DNA from: Microbacterium aurugineum
Lineage (GTDB): Bacteria > Actinomycetota > Actinomycetes > Actinomycetales > Microbacteriaceae
Direction of reading: 5' to 3'
Length of the DNA stretch: 64,000 bases
NCBI RefSeq assembly: GCF_023101205.1
Contig: NZ_CP078078.1
Location: forward strand, 2,241,411-2,305,410
The notes under the pieces were generated by a model. That model searched no databases. It was not told the origin of the DNA and saw only the letters and a program-made list of their open reading frames with translations. The position numbers and the translations under genes were made by a program. Below, piece by piece: positions 27,118 through 35,941 of this stretch. Positions within the stretch are counted from its first letter, which is position 1, and each line of letters opens with the position of its first letter.

Positions 27118-28065
27118 GTGACTGCCTCCGACCCGATCGTGACGCTGGTCGTCCCCGGACGCGATATCGCCGCCTTCGCCCCCGCAGCCCTCGACTCCCT
27201 GCGTGCGCAGACCGAGCGCCGGTGGCGGGCGATCCTCATCGACGACGGGTCCACCGACGACACGGGAGCGATCTTCGATGCGGCTGCGGCCGCGGACCGA
27301 CGCTTCACGGCGATCCACCACCCGGCCTCCCGCGGCCTCGGAGCCGCGCGCAACCTCGGACTCGACCGCGTCGACACCCGGTACCTCGGATTCCTCGACG
27401 GCGACGATGAGCTCCTCCCCGATGCGCTCGCACGGATGACCCGCACGCTCGACCACACCGGAAGCGACTTCGTGGCCGGTGCGTACGTGCGTTCCCGCCC
27501 GGAGGGGTCCGGCTACGTCGCAGGGCGGGTGCAGCCCTGGGTGGCGGCCGCGACCTCTCCGGAGCGACTCGGCACGACCCTCACCGCGCACCCGCAGGCG
27601 GTGTCGAACATCGTCGCGTGGTCGAAGGTGAGCCGCACCGCCTTCTGGCGGGACCTCCGATTCCCCGAGGGTGTCGCGTACGAAGATCAGGTGGTCGCGC
27701 AGCTGATGTACACCCGGGCGCGCGCCTTCGACGTGATCCCCGATGTCGTCGTGCGATGGCGCCTCCGCGCCGACGGCACGTCGATCACGCAGAGCAAGTC
27801 GCAGCTGTCCGTCCTGCGCGACTACCTCGCGGCGTTGCGTGGCGGCATCCGCGTCCTGCACGACGCGGGTGCCCGCGCATCCGTCACCGCCCGCCTCGAC
27901 CTGATCCTCGCGATGGACATCGCACCCCTGCTCGAGATCGCGAGCACCCACCCCGACCCGGCCTACGCGGCCGAGGTCGATGCGTTCATCGCGGAGCTCC
28001 GGGCACTCCCCGAGTTCGCCGACGCCGCGCCCGACCCCGCCATCGCCGCCGCGCTCGCGTGGTGA
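27118..28065 (+). CDS. Family 2 glycosyltransferase
   Basis: The 315-residue protein has a GT-A fold: VTLVVPGRDIAAFAPAALDS, the nucleotide-binding IDDGSTDDTGAIF and the DXD-type metal motif in GFLDGDDELLPD. It probably transfers a sugar to a cell-wall or capsular acceptor in the cytoplasm; no membrane segment is evident. A -10 element TAGACT (27106-27111) ends six bases before the GTG start at 27118, so the transcript is probably separate from the NAD operon and leaderless. Confidence 0.88.
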   Translation: MTASDPIVTLVVPGRDIAAFAPAALDSLRAQTERRWRAILIDDGSTDDTGAIFDAAAAADRRFTAIHHPASRGLGAARNLGLDRVDTRYLGFLDGDDELLPDALARMTRTLDHTGSDFVAGAYVRSRPEGSGYVAGRVQPWVAAATSPERLGTTLTAHPQAVSNIVAWSKVSRTAFWRDLRFPEGVAYEDQVVAQLMYTRARAFDVIPDVVVRWRLRADGTSITQSKSQLSVLRDYLAALRGGIRVLHDAGARASVTARLDLILAMDIAPLLEIASTHPDPAYAAEVDAFIAELRALPEFADAAPDPAIAAALAW

Positions 28066-28098
28066 CGCACGCCCTCCGACCGAACAGGTACCCACGAC

Positions 28099-28872
28099 AT
28101 GCACGACTACCTCTCCTCTCTCTTCTCCCTCGACGGCCGCACGGCGGTCGTGACGGGCGGCAGCTCCGGGATCGGCCGGGGCATCGCCACCGCGCTCGCC
28201 CGCGCCGGTGCCGCGACCGTCATCGTCGCCCGCGGTGAGGCGCGCATCGACGAGACCGTCGAAGAGCTCCGCGCGCACGGATGCCGCGCCGCGGGGGTCG
28301 TCGGCGATCTCCGCACCCGTGCGGGCATCCACGCGGTCGCAGAGGCGGCCACGGAGCCGTTCGGCGAACCGGACATCCTCGTGAACTCCGCCGGGATCAA
28401 CATCCGCCCTCCGTTCCCGGAGATCACCGAGGACGACTGGGATGCGACCATGACGGTCAACGCGCTCGCTCCCTTCCTCCTCGGACAGCGATACGCACCC
28501 GGCATGGTGGAACGCGGCTACGGCCGACTCATCCACATCAGTTCCCAGCAGGCCCACCGCGCCTTCGTCGGCAGCGGGATCTACGGTGCGTCCAAGGGAG
28601 CTGTGGAGTCGCTCATGCGTTCTGAGGCGGAGGCATGGGGCGGCACCGGCGTGACCAGCAACACCCTGGTGCCCGGGTTCGTGCTCACCCCACTGAACGC
28701 CCGCCTTCAGGAGGATCCTGCGAAGATCGCCGAGCTCGCGGCACGCACCATGATCGGCCGCAACGGTCTTCCGAGCGACTTCGCCGGTGCTGCCGTCTTC
28801 CTCGCCGGCGCAGGCTCGGCCTACGTGACCGGACACTCGCTGTTCGTCGACGGAGGCCTCTCGGTGCACTGA
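28099..28872 (+). CDS. Short-chain dehydrogenase/reductase (SDR family)
   Basis: The 257-residue protein shows the classical SDR pattern: GGSSGIGRGIATALARAG for NAD(P), NSAGIN, the catalytic Ser in HISSQQAHR, YGASKGAVESLMRSEA with Tyr and Lys, and a C-terminal VTGHSLFVDGG. Substrate is unknown. It lies 33 nt after the glycosyltransferase and may be cotranscribed. Such proteins act on sugars, polyols or acyl substrates. Confidence 0.92.
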   Translation: MHDYLSSLFSLDGRTAVVTGGSSGIGRGIATALARAGAATVIVARGEARIDETVEELRAHGCRAAGVVGDLRTRAGIHAVAEAATEPFGEPDILVNSAGINIRPPFPEITEDDWDATMTVNALAPFLLGQRYAPGMVERGYGRLIHISSQQAHRAFVGSGIYGASKGAVESLMRSEAEAWGGTGVTSNTLVPGFVLTPLNARLQEDPAKIAELAARTMIGRNGLPSDFAGAAVFLAGAGSAYVTGHSLFVDGGLSVH

Positions 28873-28888
28873 GGCCGAACACAGCGGC

Positions 28889-30949
28889 TCAGGACTCCGG
28901 CGGGTAGATCGGCTCATCGGGCCGAGGCTCCGCGAGCAACGGCACCGCCGCCGTGATCGTCGCGACCGCATCGGCACCCGCAGAGTCGGCGGGCGCCCTG
29001 TCCGCACGACGATCGGCGAGCGGGGCGGGGGCTCCGCCGGTCACGGCCTGTTCGACTGCGGCCTCGGTATCGAGCACGCGGGACGCCGCGACCTGTTCCG
29101 CTGCGAGCTCGGCATAGAGGCCGCCGAGCGCGAGCAGCTCGGTGTGCGTGCCGGACTCGACGATGCGCCCGGCTTCGAGGACGTGGATCACATCCGCCCC
29201 CATCACGGTCGACAGTCGATGCGCGATCGACAGCGTGGTCCGTCCCTTCGCGGCCTCATCCAGCGCCTCCTGCACGACACGTTCCGAGACGGTGTCGAGA
29301 GCGGAGGTCGCCTCGTCGAGGAGCAGGACCGGCGGATCCTTGAGCAGCACGCGGGCGATCGCGATGCGTTGCTTCTCGCCACCGGAGAGCCGGTACCCGC
29401 GCTCGCCCACGACGGTGTCGTAGCCCTGCTCGAACCCGGCGATGATGTGGTGGATGTTGGCAGCCGTGCAGGCCGCGATCAGTTCGTCCTCGGTCGCATC
29501 CGGCTTGGCATAGCGAAGGTTCTCGCGGATGGTGGCGTGGAAGAGATACGTCTCCTGCGACACGATGCCCACGTGGTCGATGATCGACTCCTGGGAGAGT
29601 TCCCGGACATCGGCACCGGCGAACAGCACGGCGCCCCCCTTGGCTTCATACAGACGCGGAGCCAGGTAGAGGATCGTGGTCTTGCCTGCGCCGGACGGTC
29701 CGACGAAGGCGACGTGCTGTCCCGGTTCCGCGACGAACGAGACCCCGTCCAAGGTCGCACGTGCCTCGGCGGACGCGTCCGGGTAACGGAAGACGACGTC
29801 GGCGAATTCGAGCCTTCCGCGCGGACCCGGAGCCTCGTCGACTGTGATCGCGTCGGGGGCATCCTGGATCTCGGGCACCAGGTCGAGGTACTCGAAGATG
29901 CGCGCGAACAATGCCGAAGAGGTCTGCACGTCCAGGGAGACACGCATCAGTCCCATCAACGGCATGAGCAGTCGCGCCTGCACCGTCGTGAACGCGACCA
30001 CGGTTCCTGCGGTGATGGCCCCGGTTCCGCCCGCGATCAGATACCCCGAGACGAGGTAGATGACGGCGGGCACACTGGCCATGAGCACCTGCACGACCGC
30101 GAAGAAGCCCTGACCGCTCATCGCCCTCCGCACCTGCAGGACGACCTGGTTGCGGTTCTCCGCCTGATAGCGCTCGGACTCCGTGCGCTGGCGGTTGAAC
30201 GCCTTCGACAGCAGCATCCCCGACACGCTCAGCGTCTCCTGCGTGATCGAGGTCAGTTCGGAGAGGGATTCCTGCGTCTCGCCGGCGATCCGCGCACGCA
30301 CCTGGCCCACACGGCGCTGGACGAAGATGAGGAACGGCATCATGACGACGGCGATGAGCGTCAGACGCCAATCGATCAGGATCATGGCGACGAGCGAGGC
30401 GATCACGGTGACGACGTTGCCCAGGATGCTGGTGACGGTGTTGGTCAGCACGCCCGAGACCCCGCCGACGTCGTTCTGCAGCCGGGACTGGATGACCCCC
30501 GTCTTGGTGCGGGTGAAGAAGCCGAGTTCCATCGCTTGCAGGTGCTCGAAGAGTTTGACCCGCAGATCGCCCGTCACGTTGTTGCCGACCGTGGACGTCA
30601 GCCAGGTCTGGGCGACACCGAGCACCGCGGAGAGCAGGAACAGGCCGACCATCGCGGCGACGAGCCAGGCCAGCAGCTCGAGGTGCGGGCCTCCCCCGGC
30701 GACGGGGAACAGCGCGTCGTCGAAGATGCGCTGCACGATCAGGGGCGGGACGACGGCGATCGCGGCGCCGACGATGACGAGGATCCCCGTGAAGAAGATG
30801 CGCCAGCGATAGGCGCTGAAGAGCGAGACCACCCGCGAACCCAGCCCGGCGATCCGTGGCGCCTCGGCGTTCAGCTTCCGCTGCGCGTCTTCGTCGACTC
30901 CGCGGAACCCACCGCGGTGTCCGCCGCCCATGCCGCCGCCCATGCTCAT
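28889..30949 (-). CDS. ABC exporter with fused membrane and ATPase domains
   Basis: The 686-residue half-transporter has a Met/Gly-rich N terminus (MSMGGGMGGGHRGG), six membrane helices at about residues 55-340, and one nucleotide-binding domain with GPSGAGKTT, LSGGEKQRIAIARVLLKDPP and VLLLDEATSALDT. It resembles multidrug/lipid exporters that work as homodimers. The C-terminal 60 residues are Ala/Asp-rich and not conserved. The ATG at 30949 is chosen because TACGCT (30956-30961) ends six bases upstream, which implies a leaderless start. Confidence 0.92.
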   Translation of the reverse strand: MSMGGGMGGGHRGGFRGVDEDAQRKLNAEAPRIAGLGSRVVSLFSAYRWRIFFTGILVIVGAAIAVVPPLIVQRIFDDALFPVAGGGPHLELLAWLVAAMVGLFLLSAVLGVAQTWLTSTVGNNVTGDLRVKLFEHLQAMELGFFTRTKTGVIQSRLQNDVGGVSGVLTNTVTSILGNVVTVIASLVAMILIDWRLTLIAVVMMPFLIFVQRRVGQVRARIAGETQESLSELTSITQETLSVSGMLLSKAFNRQRTESERYQAENRNQVVLQVRRAMSGQGFFAVVQVLMASVPAVIYLVSGYLIAGGTGAITAGTVVAFTTVQARLLMPLMGLMRVSLDVQTSSALFARIFEYLDLVPEIQDAPDAITVDEAPGPRGRLEFADVVFRYPDASAEARATLDGVSFVAEPGQHVAFVGPSGAGKTTILYLAPRLYEAKGGAVLFAGADVRELSQESIIDHVGIVSQETYLFHATIRENLRYAKPDATEDELIAACTAANIHHIIAGFEQGYDTVVGERGYRLSGGEKQRIAIARVLLKDPPVLLLDEATSALDTVSERVVQEALDEAAKGRTTLSIAHRLSTVMGADVIHVLEAGRIVESGTHTELLALGGLYAELAAEQVAASRVLDTEAAVEQAVTGGAPAPLADRRADRAPADSAGADAVATITAAVPLLAEPRPDEPIYPPES

Positions 30950-31107
30950 GGCGCCAGCGTACCCACGCGCGGGGACATCACGGCCCGCGCACCCGTCCTC
31001 CACGGATATCTGTGAGTTCGGAATGAAATGTCGGCGATTGCCGTTACGCTGATTGACTCTTGCGAACTCTCGCGAATTCCGTTTCTTCTTCGCCCTGGAG
31101 GCCGCCC

Positions 31108-32586
31108 ATGTCTGCCGTCGATACCGGCTCCATCTCGACGACCCCCGCGACGGCAGGGGGCGAGATCTCCCGCACCGACATGCGCGTGATCTGGCTGCTG
31201 CTCGTCGCCGCCTTCGTCGCGATCCTCAACGAGACCACGATGGGGATCGCGATCCCCCACCTGAACACCGACCTGGGCATCCCGCCCGAGCTCGGCCAGT
31301 GGCTCACGAGCGCGTTCATGCTCACGATGGCAGTCGTGATCCCGACCACGGGCTTCATCCTGCAGCGGTTCACCACGCGCCAGGTCTTCATCGCCGCGAT
31401 GACCGCGTTCTCGCTCGGCACCCTCGTGGCCCTCGTCGCACCCGGCTTCACCGTGCTGCTGGTCGGTCGCGTTATCCAGGCCGCCGGCACCGGCATCATG
31501 ATGCCGCTGCTGATGACGACGATCATGAACGTCGTGCCACCGCAGTCGCGTGGCCGCATGATGGGCCGTGTCGGCCTCGTGATCTCGCTCGCTCCGGCGA
31601 TCGGTCCGACCCTCGCCGGTGCCGTGCTCGAGTTCGCCAGCTGGCGCGCACTCTTCGGGATCATCCTGCCGATCTCGCTGATCGCCCTCCTCATGGGAGT
31701 GAAGTGGATGACGAACCTGGGTGAGACCCGGTCCGTCCCGCTCGACATCCTCTCGATCCCGCTCGCAGCGCTCGGCTTCGGCGGCGTCGTGTTCGGGCTC
31801 AGCCAGTTCGGTGCCGAGGGCGGATCGGGTGAGACCGCCGGCATCATCTCGCTGATCGTCGGTGCGCTGTCGCTGGGGCTGTTCGTCTGGCGTCAGCTCC
31901 TGCTGCAGCGCATCGATGACGCACTGCTCGATCTGCGCGTCTTCCGCTCCCGCAACTTCACGCTGTCCGTGATCATCATGTCGATCCTGGCGCTGTCGAT
32001 GTTCGGCACCCTGACGCTCCTGCCGCAGTACCTGCAGAACGTCGCCGGGCTCAACCCGCTCCAGTCCGGCCTGATCCTCCTCCCCGGTTCCCTGCTGATG
32101 GGACTGCTCGGGCCGATCATGGGCCGTGTCTACGACGCCCGCGGCACTCGCCCGCTGCTCATCCCCGGCACGATCCTGGTCTCGTCGTCGCTGTTCTTCT
32201 ACTCGACGGTCGGCGAACACACCATCTGGTGGGCGCTCATCATCGTCCAGGCGGCCATGTCGGTCGGGCTCGCGATGTCGTTCACGCCGCTGTTCTCCGC
32301 CTCGCTGGGTTCGCTGCAGCGCTCCCTGTACTCCCACGGTTCCGCGGTGTTGAACACCCTGCAGCAGGTTGCCGGGGCCACCGGAGTCGCCCTGCTGCTG
32401 GTGACCTACTCCACGATCCTGCATGCCGGAGAGCAGGAGGGCCTGTCGACCGCGGTCGCGGGTGCTCCCGGTGCTCGCACGGCGTTCCTGATCGCGGCGT
32501 TCATCTCGCTCGCGGCCGTGACGCTGAGCCCGTTCGTCCGCAAGCCTTCCGACGATGCCGGCGAGGCACTGCCCGCCGGACACTGA
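31108..32586 (+). CDS. MFS drug exporter, DHA2 (14-helix) type
   Basis: The ATG at 31108 follows CTGGAGG at a suitable distance and gives 492 residues. Fourteen hydrophobic segments fit the EmrB/QacA/LmrB group. Recognisable motifs include LNETTMGIAIPHL (near motif D1), GRVIQAAGTGIMMPLLMTT and GRMMGRVGLVISLAPAIGPT (motif C). It probably exports drugs or toxic metabolites by proton antiport. The preceding ABC exporter is divergent, so two export systems face each other across a shared upstream region. Confidence 0.93.
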   Translation: MSAVDTGSISTTPATAGGEISRTDMRVIWLLLVAAFVAILNETTMGIAIPHLNTDLGIPPELGQWLTSAFMLTMAVVIPTTGFILQRFTTRQVFIAAMTAFSLGTLVALVAPGFTVLLVGRVIQAAGTGIMMPLLMTTIMNVVPPQSRGRMMGRVGLVISLAPAIGPTLAGAVLEFASWRALFGIILPISLIALLMGVKWMTNLGETRSVPLDILSIPLAALGFGGVVFGLSQFGAEGGSGETAGIISLIVGALSLGLFVWRQLLLQRIDDALLDLRVFRSRNFTLSVIIMSILALSMFGTLTLLPQYLQNVAGLNPLQSGLILLPGSLLMGLLGPIMGRVYDARGTRPLLIPGTILVSSSLFFYSTVGEHTIWWALIIVQAAMSVGLAMSFTPLFSASLGSLQRSLYSHGSAVLNTLQQVAGATGVALLLVTYSTILHAGEQEGLSTAVAGAPGARTAFLIAAFISLAAVTLSPFVRKPSDDAGEALPAGH

Positions 32587-32620
32587 TCGTTCGGAGGCTG
32601 CCCGCGATGGCGTCTGTCTC

Positions 32621-32767
32621 TTACTCGCTCTTCGGCGCGGGGAACTGGCAGACGCCATTGCTGCAGTAGCCCGCAGCTTCGCCCTCGAGCAGGTTCAGGG
32701 AATCCAGGAGCGGTTTCAGCCCGACGGGCTCGTCCTGCTGCACGGAATCCTGCCGCGTGTTCTTCAT
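32621..32767 (-). CDS. 48-residue peptide with C-terminal CSNGVC motif
   Basis: The reverse strand encodes a 48-residue protein that begins MKNTRQDSVQQDEPVGLKPL and ends with GYCSNGVCQFPAPKSE before a TAA stop. It is hydrophilic with one amphipathic stretch and two cysteines four residues apart, which could bind a metal or form a disulfide. A -10 element TAGCAT (32774-32779) ends six bases before the ATG, so the gene has its own predicted leaderless promoter. I do not recognise a named family. It is convergent with the MFS gene and divergent from the acyltransferase gene. Confidence 0.6.
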   Translation of the reverse strand: MKNTRQDSVQQDEPVGLKPLLDSLNLLEGEAAGYCSNGVCQFPAPKSE

Positions 32768-32862
32768 CCCTCGATGCTACGCCTGTCGGGAAGGGGTGGC
32801 GCCGGATCCGCACGGTCGGACATGCCCGCAGATCGACCGCGGTTCTCCCGTACGGTTGAGGG

Positions 32863-33456
32863 ATGGTCAAACGACTCCTCGCCCGCATGTTCTGGGCGTT
32901 CAGCAGATGGACGCTCGTGAGCGAGGCAGCGCCGACGCGGCCGACCGTTCTGGTCGGCGCTCCGCATACGTCCAACTGGGACTTCGTGCTGATGCTCGCG
33001 ATCGCCTGGCGACTCGGCATCGACGTTCATTGGCTCGGCAAGAAGAGCCTCTTCCGTGGATGGCGCGGGCCGATCATGCGTGGGCTCGGCGGAATCCCCG
33101 TCGACCGTGCCGACCCCGCGAGGGTGGTCAACGACGTCGTGGGCCAGGTGCACGCGGGTACCGTCTTCGGGCTCGTCGTGACACCTGACGGCACCCGAGG
33201 CGGCAACGAGTACTGGAAGTCGGGGTTCTATCGGATCGCTCGCGAGACAGGTATGCCGGTGACGCTCGGCTTCGTGGATCGCACGACCATGACGAGCGGG
33301 CTCGGTCCGACCATCGATCTGACCGGCGATGTGTCGGCCGACATGGATCGGATCCGAGCGTTCTACGCGGACAAGGCCGGCGCGCGGCCCGAGCGTCGCA
33401 CCGAACCGCGACTGCGTGAGGAAGGCGCCGAGACCACGGAGCCCGACACCGCGTAA
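32863..33456 (+). CDS. Lysophospholipid acyltransferase family (PlsC-like)
   Basis: The 197-residue protein carries the acyltransferase motif HTSNWDF (H-X4-D), a GKKSLFRG segment and TPDGTRG at the third family block. It probably acylates a lysophospholipid or similar acceptor at the inner membrane face. A -10 element TACGGT (32851-32856) ends six bases before the ATG. The C-terminal 30 residues are charged and unlike the core. Confidence 0.87.
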   Translation: MVKRLLARMFWAFSRWTLVSEAAPTRPTVLVGAPHTSNWDFVLMLAIAWRLGIDVHWLGKKSLFRGWRGPIMRGLGGIPVDRADPARVVNDVVGQVHAGTVFGLVVTPDGTRGGNEYWKSGFYRIARETGMPVTLGFVDRTTMTSGLGPTIDLTGDVSADMDRIRAFYADKAGARPERRTEPRLREEGAETTEPDTA

Positions 33457-33472
33457 GCGCGGGTTCCGGCGA

Positions 33473-33676
33473 TCAGCCCGCCTTCGCGGGGTGTGCACGG
33501 GCGTACTCGAGATCCTCGTCACTCAAGGACTCCACCATCCCGACGACTGCACCGGTGATCACGCGGATCTCCTCGCGCACCGCCTCGTCGAGGTGCGGAC
33601 TGTCGGCGTCGAGCACGGCCCGTCGCCCGTCTTCGGAGAGTTCAGGCCACCAGTCGCGGATCGGAGGGAGCGTCAT
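33473..33676 (-). CDS. Small acidic protein of unknown function (67 residues)
   Basis: From the ATG at 33676, with AAAGAAGG upstream, the protein is 67 residues and begins MTLPPIRDWWPELSEDGRRA. It is helical and acidic with a central hydrophobic stretch (VITGAVVGMVESLS). No family is recognised. It is convergent with the acyltransferase gene and divergent from the next membrane protein gene. A second ATG three bases upstream is an alternative start. Confidence 0.6.
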   Translation of the reverse strand: MTLPPIRDWWPELSEDGRRAVLDADSPHLDEAVREEIRVITGAVVGMVESLSDEDLEYARAHPAKAG

Positions 33677-33745
33677 CATGCCTTCTTTCGTTCCACGGAT
33701 GCAAGCGTCTGGACAGCGGCCGAGCGGGGAAACCACACTGAGACC

Positions 33746-34261
33746 ATGACATCAGATCCTTCGGGTGGAGGGAACGGTCTCGACGGCCGTGACGAGACCG
33801 CGAACGAGCGGGCCGATCGCAACTGGGAAGAGCTTCTCCAGGAGCTTCGCGTCATGCAGACGGGGACCCAGATCCTCACCGGCTTCCTCCTCGCGGTCGC
33901 CTTCCAGCCACGCTTCACCGACATGGACGCGCTCCAGCGCGATCTCTACGTCGTGCTCGTCGCGCTCGCGGCGGTGGCGACGATTCTCGCCCTCGCACCC
34001 GTGGGGATGCACCGCGCACTGTTCGGTCGGCGTCGCAAGCCGGAGCTGGTGCGGATCGCGGCGCGGATCGTCCGCATCGACCTCGTCGTGATCGGCGCGC
34101 TGACCATCGGCGTGACGACGCTGATCATCGACTTCACGGTCAACCGCGTCGCCGGCATCATCGCGCTCATCGCGGCGCTGGTCCTCGTGACGGCGCTGTG
34201 GGCGGCGCTTCCGCGGATCATGCGCGGCAGCGCCCACGCCCGCGGAGCCGCCACCGAGTGA
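33746..34261 (+). CDS. DUF6328-like membrane protein
   Basis: The 171-residue protein begins MTSDPSGGGNGLDGRDETAN and has four hydrophobic segments. The region ELLQELRVMQTGTQILTGFL, followed by LAVAFQPRF, is the conserved block of a common actinobacterial membrane family. Function is unknown. It converges on dps with 20 nt between stops. The ATG at 33746 is the most upstream Met before that block that does not extend into the facing gene. Confidence 0.78.
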   Translation: MTSDPSGGGNGLDGRDETANERADRNWEELLQELRVMQTGTQILTGFLLAVAFQPRFTDMDALQRDLYVVLVALAAVATILALAPVGMHRALFGRRRKPELVRIAARIVRIDLVVIGALTIGVTTLIIDFTVNRVAGIIALIAALVLVTALWAALPRIMRGSAHARGAATE

Positions 34262-34281
34262 CGGCCCCGCGGTACCCGCAG

Positions 34282-34827
34282 TCAGCGTCCTGCTGGGCTC
34301 CGGTTCTCTGCGCTGACCATCCATGCGAACTGCTCGAGCCGTTCGATGATGGCGTGCAAGAGGTCCGCAGAGGTCGGGTCCTCCTCGTCGACGGCGTCAT
34401 GCACGTCTCGTGCTGTTCCGACCGCCGCCTCCAGTCGCTCCGTGACGAGGTCGATCGTCTCGGTGGTCGAGACCTCGCCGGCGGGGAACTCGGGAAGCGA
34501 GCTCGTCTTCGCGATGGTCGCACTGCGCCCGTCGGGGACGGCATGCAAGGCTCGCATGCGCTCCGCGATCGTGTCGCTGAAGGTGCGTGCATCGTCGATG
34601 ATCTCGTCGAGCTGGCGGTGCGTGTCGCGGAAGTTGCGCCCCACGACGTTCCAGTGCGCCTGCTTTCCCTGGATCGCGAGATCGAGCAGATCGACGAGCA
34701 CGGCCTGCAGGTTGTCCGCAAGGGTCTTCGAGGCGGTGAAGCCCTTCTCCGCGTTCTGCTGCCTGGTCGTCTTCGCCGCGTGCTTCGTCGAGTCGCCGGT
34801 CTTCTTGGTGGTCGTGCTTTTCGCCAT
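34282..34827 (-). CDS. dps: Dps-family DNA-protecting ferritin-like protein
   Basis: The ATG at 34827 has a perfect AGGAGGT site and gives 181 residues. A Lys/Thr-rich N-terminal tail (MAKSTTTKKTGDSTKHAAKT) probably contacts DNA. The ferroxidase-forming region reads QGKQAHWNVVGRNFRDTHRQ, then LDEIIDDARTFSDTIAERM. Dps forms dodecamers that store iron and shield DNA in starvation and oxidative stress. The facing GNAT gene shares its upstream region. Confidence 0.93.
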   Translation of the reverse strand: MAKSTTTKKTGDSTKHAAKTTRQQNAEKGFTASKTLADNLQAVLVDLLDLAIQGKQAHWNVVGRNFRDTHRQLDEIIDDARTFSDTIAERMRALHAVPDGRSATIAKTSSLPEFPAGEVSTTETIDLVTERLEAAVGTARDVHDAVDEEDPTSADLLHAIIERLEQFAWMVSAENRSPAGR

Positions 34828-34880
34828 GATGTACCTCCTGTGGCTGACGCTAATCCGGCGCGCAACCGAGAGCGAGGGGG

Positions 34881-34910
34881 TTGACACCGCGGGGGCGGAA
34901 CCCGGAATCT
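34881..34910 (+). promoter_or_regulatory. Promoter of the GNAT gene
   Basis: TTGACA (34881-34886) and GAATCT (34905-34910) are separated by 18 bases, and the -10 element ends seven bases before the GTG start at 34918. This is the best consensus -35/-10 pair in the window and predicts a leaderless transcript. Confidence 0.6.
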
Positions 34911-34917
34911 GACACGC

Positions 34918-35427
34918 GTGAGTGACGCGGACATCGTGAACGAAGACCAGGAAAAGACGCAATCGGAGATCGTCATCTCTCCGATCAGCGATGAGGACGC
35001 CGGCGAGGTGCTGACGGTGCAACGCGCTGCCTTCGTCTCGGAAGCCGCCATCTACGGCAGTGTCGACATGCCGCCCCTGACCCAGACGCTCTCCGAGTTG
35101 GAAGCAGAGCTGCGCTCCGAGTCGGGACTGACCGCGCGCATCGACGGGCGCCTCGTCGGCGCCATCCGCTACGTCGAGAGAGACGGTCTGCTGCTGATCG
35201 GCAGGATCGCGATCGCACCGGACGTGCAGGGCGAGGGAATCGGCAGACTACTGCTCGAGAGCGCCGAGAGGGCGTCCGGAGCGGACGTCGCGGAGCTGTT
35301 CACGGGGAGCTTGAGCGAAGCGAACATCCGCCTCTACCGATCGTGCGGGTATGAGGAGCACGAGCGCGTTCCGGACGGCGACGGCACCGCGCAGGTGTTC
35401 CTCCGCAAGAACCTGCGAGCAGGGTAA
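34918..35427 (+). CDS. GNAT-family N-acetyltransferase
   Basis: The 169-residue protein has the acetyl-CoA motif A region IGRIAIAPDVQGEGIGRLLL (Q-X-X-G-X-G) and motif B near NIRLYRSCGYEE. The first 20 residues are hydrophilic and outside the fold. Substrate is unknown. The GTG at 34918 is supported by the predicted promoter immediately upstream. It is divergent from dps. Confidence 0.88.
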   Translation: MSDADIVNEDQEKTQSEIVISPISDEDAGEVLTVQRAAFVSEAAIYGSVDMPPLTQTLSELEAELRSESGLTARIDGRLVGAIRYVERDGLLLIGRIAIAPDVQGEGIGRLLLESAERASGADVAELFTGSLSEANIRLYRSCGYEEHERVPDGDGTAQVFLRKNLRAG

Positions 35428-35534
35428 GAGTCTCCTCCGAGGACGCGCAAGGGGGTTGAGAGCATTCCCGACGTCGGGCATCGTAGCCAGGACATGTCGC
35501 GACCGCGGCATGCCCCAACCGGAAGGAGAGTCTC

Positions 35535-35834
35535 GTGCTCACCCTCACCGACAACGCCTCCGCAATCGTGACGACTCTCGTCAGCCGTCAGACGGACGCC
35601 CCGGACGCCGGGCTCCGCATCCACTCGACCGAGGCCCAGGGCCCGGAGGGCAGTGCACGTCTCGCCGTGCTCGTCGCCACCGACCCGGAGCCGCAGGACC
35701 AGGTCGTGGAGGTCGCCGGTACCCGGCTGTTCCTCGACGAGTCCGCTGTCGCCGCCCTCGACGACAAGATCCTCGATGCCGGCGTCGACGACGAAGGCTC
35801 CGTGTCGTTCGCCGTCACACCGCAGGTCGCCTGA
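35535..35834 (+). CDS. HesB/IscA-like protein lacking cysteines
   Basis: The 99-residue protein begins MLTLTDNASAIVTTLVSRQT and has the A-type carrier beta pattern (GLRIHSTEA, VVEVAGTRLFLDESAVAALD, ILDAGVDDEG). True IscA/HesB proteins bind Fe-S clusters through three cysteines; this protein contains none. It is therefore a fold relative whose cluster-carrying role is doubtful. The GTG at 35535 follows GGAAGGAG. A strong terminator closes the single-gene unit. Confidence 0.8.
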   Translation: MLTLTDNASAIVTTLVSRQTDAPDAGLRIHSTEAQGPEGSARLAVLVATDPEPQDQVVEVAGTRLFLDESAVAALDDKILDAGVDDEGSVSFAVTPQVA

Positions 35835-35846
35835 CCGAAGGATTCC

Positions 35847-35877
35847 GGATGCCGCGGCCGACTCGGCCGCGGCATCC
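35847..35877 (+). terminator. Intrinsic terminator after the HesB-like gene
   Basis: A 14-bp perfect stem (GGATGCCGCGGCCG and its complement) with a 3-nt loop begins 13 nt after the stop codon. Its GGATGCCGCG core recurs in two other terminators in this window. Confidence 0.85.
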
Positions 35878-35941
35878 GTCTGTCTGCACCGCGTAACCTG
35901 GAGCGAGCTCGCACGCCCGTGTGCGCAGTCGAAAGGCCATC

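Noticed and set aside
27064..29007. Frame of 647 codons opposite the glycosyltransferase and SDR genes
   Set aside because: Antisense shadow without domain features; both + strand genes are clear.
30946..32658. Frame of 570 codons opposite the MFS gene, very rich in Arg, Gln, Asp and Glu
   Set aside because: This is the expected antisense translation of a membrane protein gene and has no independent support.
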